Part shown: positions 5,453-6,179 of the stretch, in pieces
Numbering within the stretch: position 1 is the stretch's first letter
Layout of the letters: every line of letters starts with the position of its first letter
Assembly (NCBI GenBank): GCA_046724395.1
Contig: JBKOWM010000114.1
Span: 1-6,179, forward strand
Direction of reading: 5' to 3'
Length of the DNA stretch: 6,179 nucleotides
From: DATAEU01 sp046724395
GTDB taxonomy: Bacteria > Actinomycetota > UBA4738 > HRBIN12
Program-made: the position numbers and the translations under genes
Notes under the pieces: generated by a model
What the model was told of the DNA's origin: nothing
What the model saw: only the letters and a program-made list of their open reading frames with translations
Databases searched by the model: none

Positions 5453-5528
5453 GCGGACGTGGCTCAGCTGGTAGAGCACCACCTTGCCAAGGTGGGGGTC
5501 GCGGGTTCGAATCCCGTCGTCCGCTCCA
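5453..5528 (+). tRNA. tRNA-Gly (anticodon GCC)
   Basis: Full cloverleaf. The acceptor stem is GCGGACG (5453-5459) with CGTCCGC (5518-5524), all seven pairs. The D arm is GCTC/GAGC with loop AGCTGGTA. The anticodon stem CCACC/GGTGG holds loop TTGCCAA, giving anticodon GCC, which reads GGC and GGT. The T arm GCGGG-TTCGAAT-CCCGT carries the invariant TTCGA. The discriminator is T5525 and CCA is encoded (5526-5528). The 3' half is intact, as expected if a mobile element once used it as an attachment site and restored it on integration. Confidence 0.97.
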
Positions 5529-5572
5529 AAGAAGTCGCAGGTCAAGGCCGGTGTGAGCCGGCCTTCCTTCTT
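5529..5572 (+). terminator. Terminator after tRNA-Gly
   Basis: AAGGCCGG (5544-5551) and CCGGCCTT (5558-5565) form a perfect 8-bp stem with a 6-base loop. AAGAAG (5529-5534) can extend the base by pairing with CTTCTT (5567-5572), with unpaired bases between. The T-rich stretch is short and broken by C, so termination may be moderate. Confidence 0.65.
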
Positions 5573-5594
5573 ACTCGCGGTCGTCGAAAGAGCA

Positions 5595-5616
5595 GGGGTC
5601 CCGTCGGGGTCCCGTC
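5595..5616. repeat. Perfect 11-bp tandem duplication
   Basis: GGGGTCCCGTC occurs twice head to tail (5595-5605 and 5606-5616). It lies 67 bases after the encoded CCA of tRNA-Gly. It could be an arm-type integrase site or a replication-slippage duplication. Nothing in the sequence decides between them. Confidence 0.8.
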
Positions 5617-5719
5617 TCGTACACGACTTCGTCACGGACAATGCTCCCTCTGGGGGCTGGAATTCAGCCTGCGGACGACCGCCAGTGTGCGTCGGCCGCA
5701 AGAGTAGGGAGAAACCGCC

Positions 5720-5794
5720 ATGGACGAGAGCGTGTTACCAGTCGACTACCGTGAAACCATCCTCTCGACTACCGTGAAACCATCCTCCTCTTAG
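5720..5794 (+). pseudogene. Small reading frame broken by a 23-bp duplication, unknown product
   Basis: AGGGAG (5706-5711) lies eight bases before ATG 5720, one of the best ribosome binding sites in the window. The frame encodes only 24 residues (it begins MDESVLPVDYRETIL) and stops at TAG 5792-5794. The stop is reached because a 23-bp tandem copy (5742-5787) shifts the frame. Removing one copy would continue the frame as LLDRNHALLTRLPAFG and keep it open to the window end, more than 120 further codons. I do not recognise the protein. Part of the restored frame overlaps, in another phase, the integrase-like fragment, so its true original extent is unclear. A genuine 24-residue peptide gene is a less likely alternative. 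Confidence 0.35.
5742..5787. repeat. Perfect 23-bp tandem duplication
   Basis: Two identical 23-base units abut at 5742-5764 and 5765-5787, each beginning TCGACTACCGTGAAACC. There is no mismatch, so the duplication is recent or maintained. Because 23 is not a multiple of three, it shifts the reading frame that starts at 5720. Confidence 0.95.
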
Positions 5795-5903
5795 ACCGGA
5801 ATCACGCGCTCCTCACCAGACTGCCTGCGTTCGGACGTTCGCTGGGGAGACTCCGACGTGGTGGCCGACGCATTCCCGAGGCGTTCGGGCCGGGGGCTTC
5901 GGC

Positions 5904-6176
5904 GTGGGGGGCGATTCGCACTGCCGAGCGATGGGTCGGGCGCGCGGCCTTCCGGACGGCGTTCGTTTCCACGAGGTTCGTCACCCGTTCGCGTCGACCT
6001 TCGTGCCCGACGAGACGAATGCTCGCGTCGTCTCGGACCTCCTCGACCGCACGAGCCGTGCACTCACCCTCGCGACGGGTTTTCATCCCAACGAACGGCC
6101 GCCGATGCGCGCGCGAAGGCATCGGGCAGCTCAATCCCGGAAGGAGCCGCTGCTCGACAGCGGTGACGGCGCTTAG
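5904..6176 (+). pseudogene. Tyrosine recombinase (phage-type integrase) C-terminal remnant
   Basis: A 90-codon frame whose residues 17-62 align by eye with the end of tyrosine integrases. PDGVRFHEVRHPFAS corresponds to the usual 'GVRFHDLRHTFAS', with the catalytic His23 and Arg26 of HxxR (5970-5981) kept. ARVVSDLLDRTSRALTLATGFHP corresponds to 'KVVSELLGHSSIATTLDTYGHLFP'. The second catalytic position (normally His or Trp in LGH) is Arg, and the nucleophilic Tyr is replaced by Gly or shifted to Phe, so it cannot catalyse recombination. The N-terminal DNA-binding domain and most of the catalytic domain are absent. The GTG at 5904 is only the first possible start and is not a real gene start. 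Its place after an intact tRNA gene fits an element that integrated at tRNA-Gly and was then lost. Confidence 0.6.
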
Positions 6177-6179
6177 ACG

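Larger units (their letters stand above)
5529..6179. other. Gene-poor eroded island downstream of tRNA-Gly
   Basis: About 650 bases without a convincing intact gene. It contains the tRNA terminator, two perfect tandem duplications, a broken small reading frame with a strong ribosome binding site (5720), and a decayed tyrosine-recombinase C-terminus. Several frames are open on both strands, but this is common in GC-rich DNA and none shows a recognisable complete domain. No second copy of the tRNA 3' end occurs in the window, so the far attachment site, if it survives, lies beyond 6179. I read the stretch as the remains of an integrated element. Confidence 0.5.

Noticed and set aside
5441..5777. 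Small ORFs over the tRNA (MAQLVEHHLAKVGVAGSNPVV..., MPRWGSRVRIPSSAP..., GIRTRDPHLGKVVLYQLSHV)
   Set aside because: These are the well-known spurious translations of tRNA genes on both strands and should not be annotated as proteins.
5791..6134. Minus-strand frames of 90 and 110 codons opposite the integrase remnant
   Set aside because: Arg/Ser/Pro-rich with no recognisable motif and no ribosome binding site; likely shadows.
1..6179. CRISPR array
   Set aside because: The only direct repeats are two-copy tandem duplications without spacers, and no cas-like gene is present.
5529..6179. Duplicated tRNA 3' end as a second attachment site
   Set aside because: No repeat of the T-arm/acceptor segment of tRNA-Gly was found downstream within the window.

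Overview
This is a high-GC window (roughly two-thirds G+C) from what looks like an actinobacterium (Actinomycetota), probably an environmental lineage. The clues are a ClpP2-type protease subunit (GQAASAAAV around the catalytic serine), an NrdR plus AdoCbl-dependent NrdJ pair with actinobacterial sequence character, GTG and TTG starts, and TAnnnT-type -10 elements. I cannot place it below phylum.

Layout. Bases 2-67 are the last codons of a LysM-domain protein that enters from the left edge on the + strand. It converges on clpP (83-703, - strand), and a strong hairpin (79-106) lies at the junction. The 85-bp gap between clpP and the divergent pair SRPBCC/AHSA1 (789-1151) and ArsR-family regulator (1148-1471) holds two 16-bp palindromes of the form GCAACC-N4-GGTTGC. 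These are good candidate operators for the ArsR protein. The nrdR promoter begins at the arsR stop codon and carries two NrdR-box-like elements. nrdR (1534-2010) is followed by a 218-bp gap with a second NrdR box pair and a structured leader, then nrdJ (2229-4979, TTG start), dut (4976-5416, 4-nt overlap with nrdJ) and tRNA-Gly(GCC) (5453-5528, CCA encoded) with a terminator.

The right end (5529-6179) carries no convincing intact gene. It contains an 11-bp and a 23-bp perfect tandem repeat, a small reading frame with a strong ribosome binding site that the 23-bp duplication breaks, and the decayed C-terminal part of a tyrosine recombinase. This is what remains of an element that probably integrated at the tRNA-Gly gene.

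How the genes work together. NrdR, NrdJ and Dut form a dNTP-supply module. NrdJ makes deoxyribonucleotides with adenosylcobalamin, Dut converts dUTP to dUMP and pyrophosphate, and NrdR represses RNR genes when dATP/ATP signals sufficiency. The box pairs suggest NrdR controls both its own gene and nrdJ. The nrdJ leader could add RNA-level control, because a C-rich strand can pair either with an upstream G-rich strand or with the ribosome binding site. The ArsR/AHSA1/clpP divergon looks like a separate, self-regulated stress or ligand-response unit inserted between the LysM gene and nrdR.

The points most worth following up are the twin palindromes in the clpP/AHSA1 divergon, the nrdJ leader, and the eroded island after tRNA-Gly. 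None is proven to be a new system from sequence alone.
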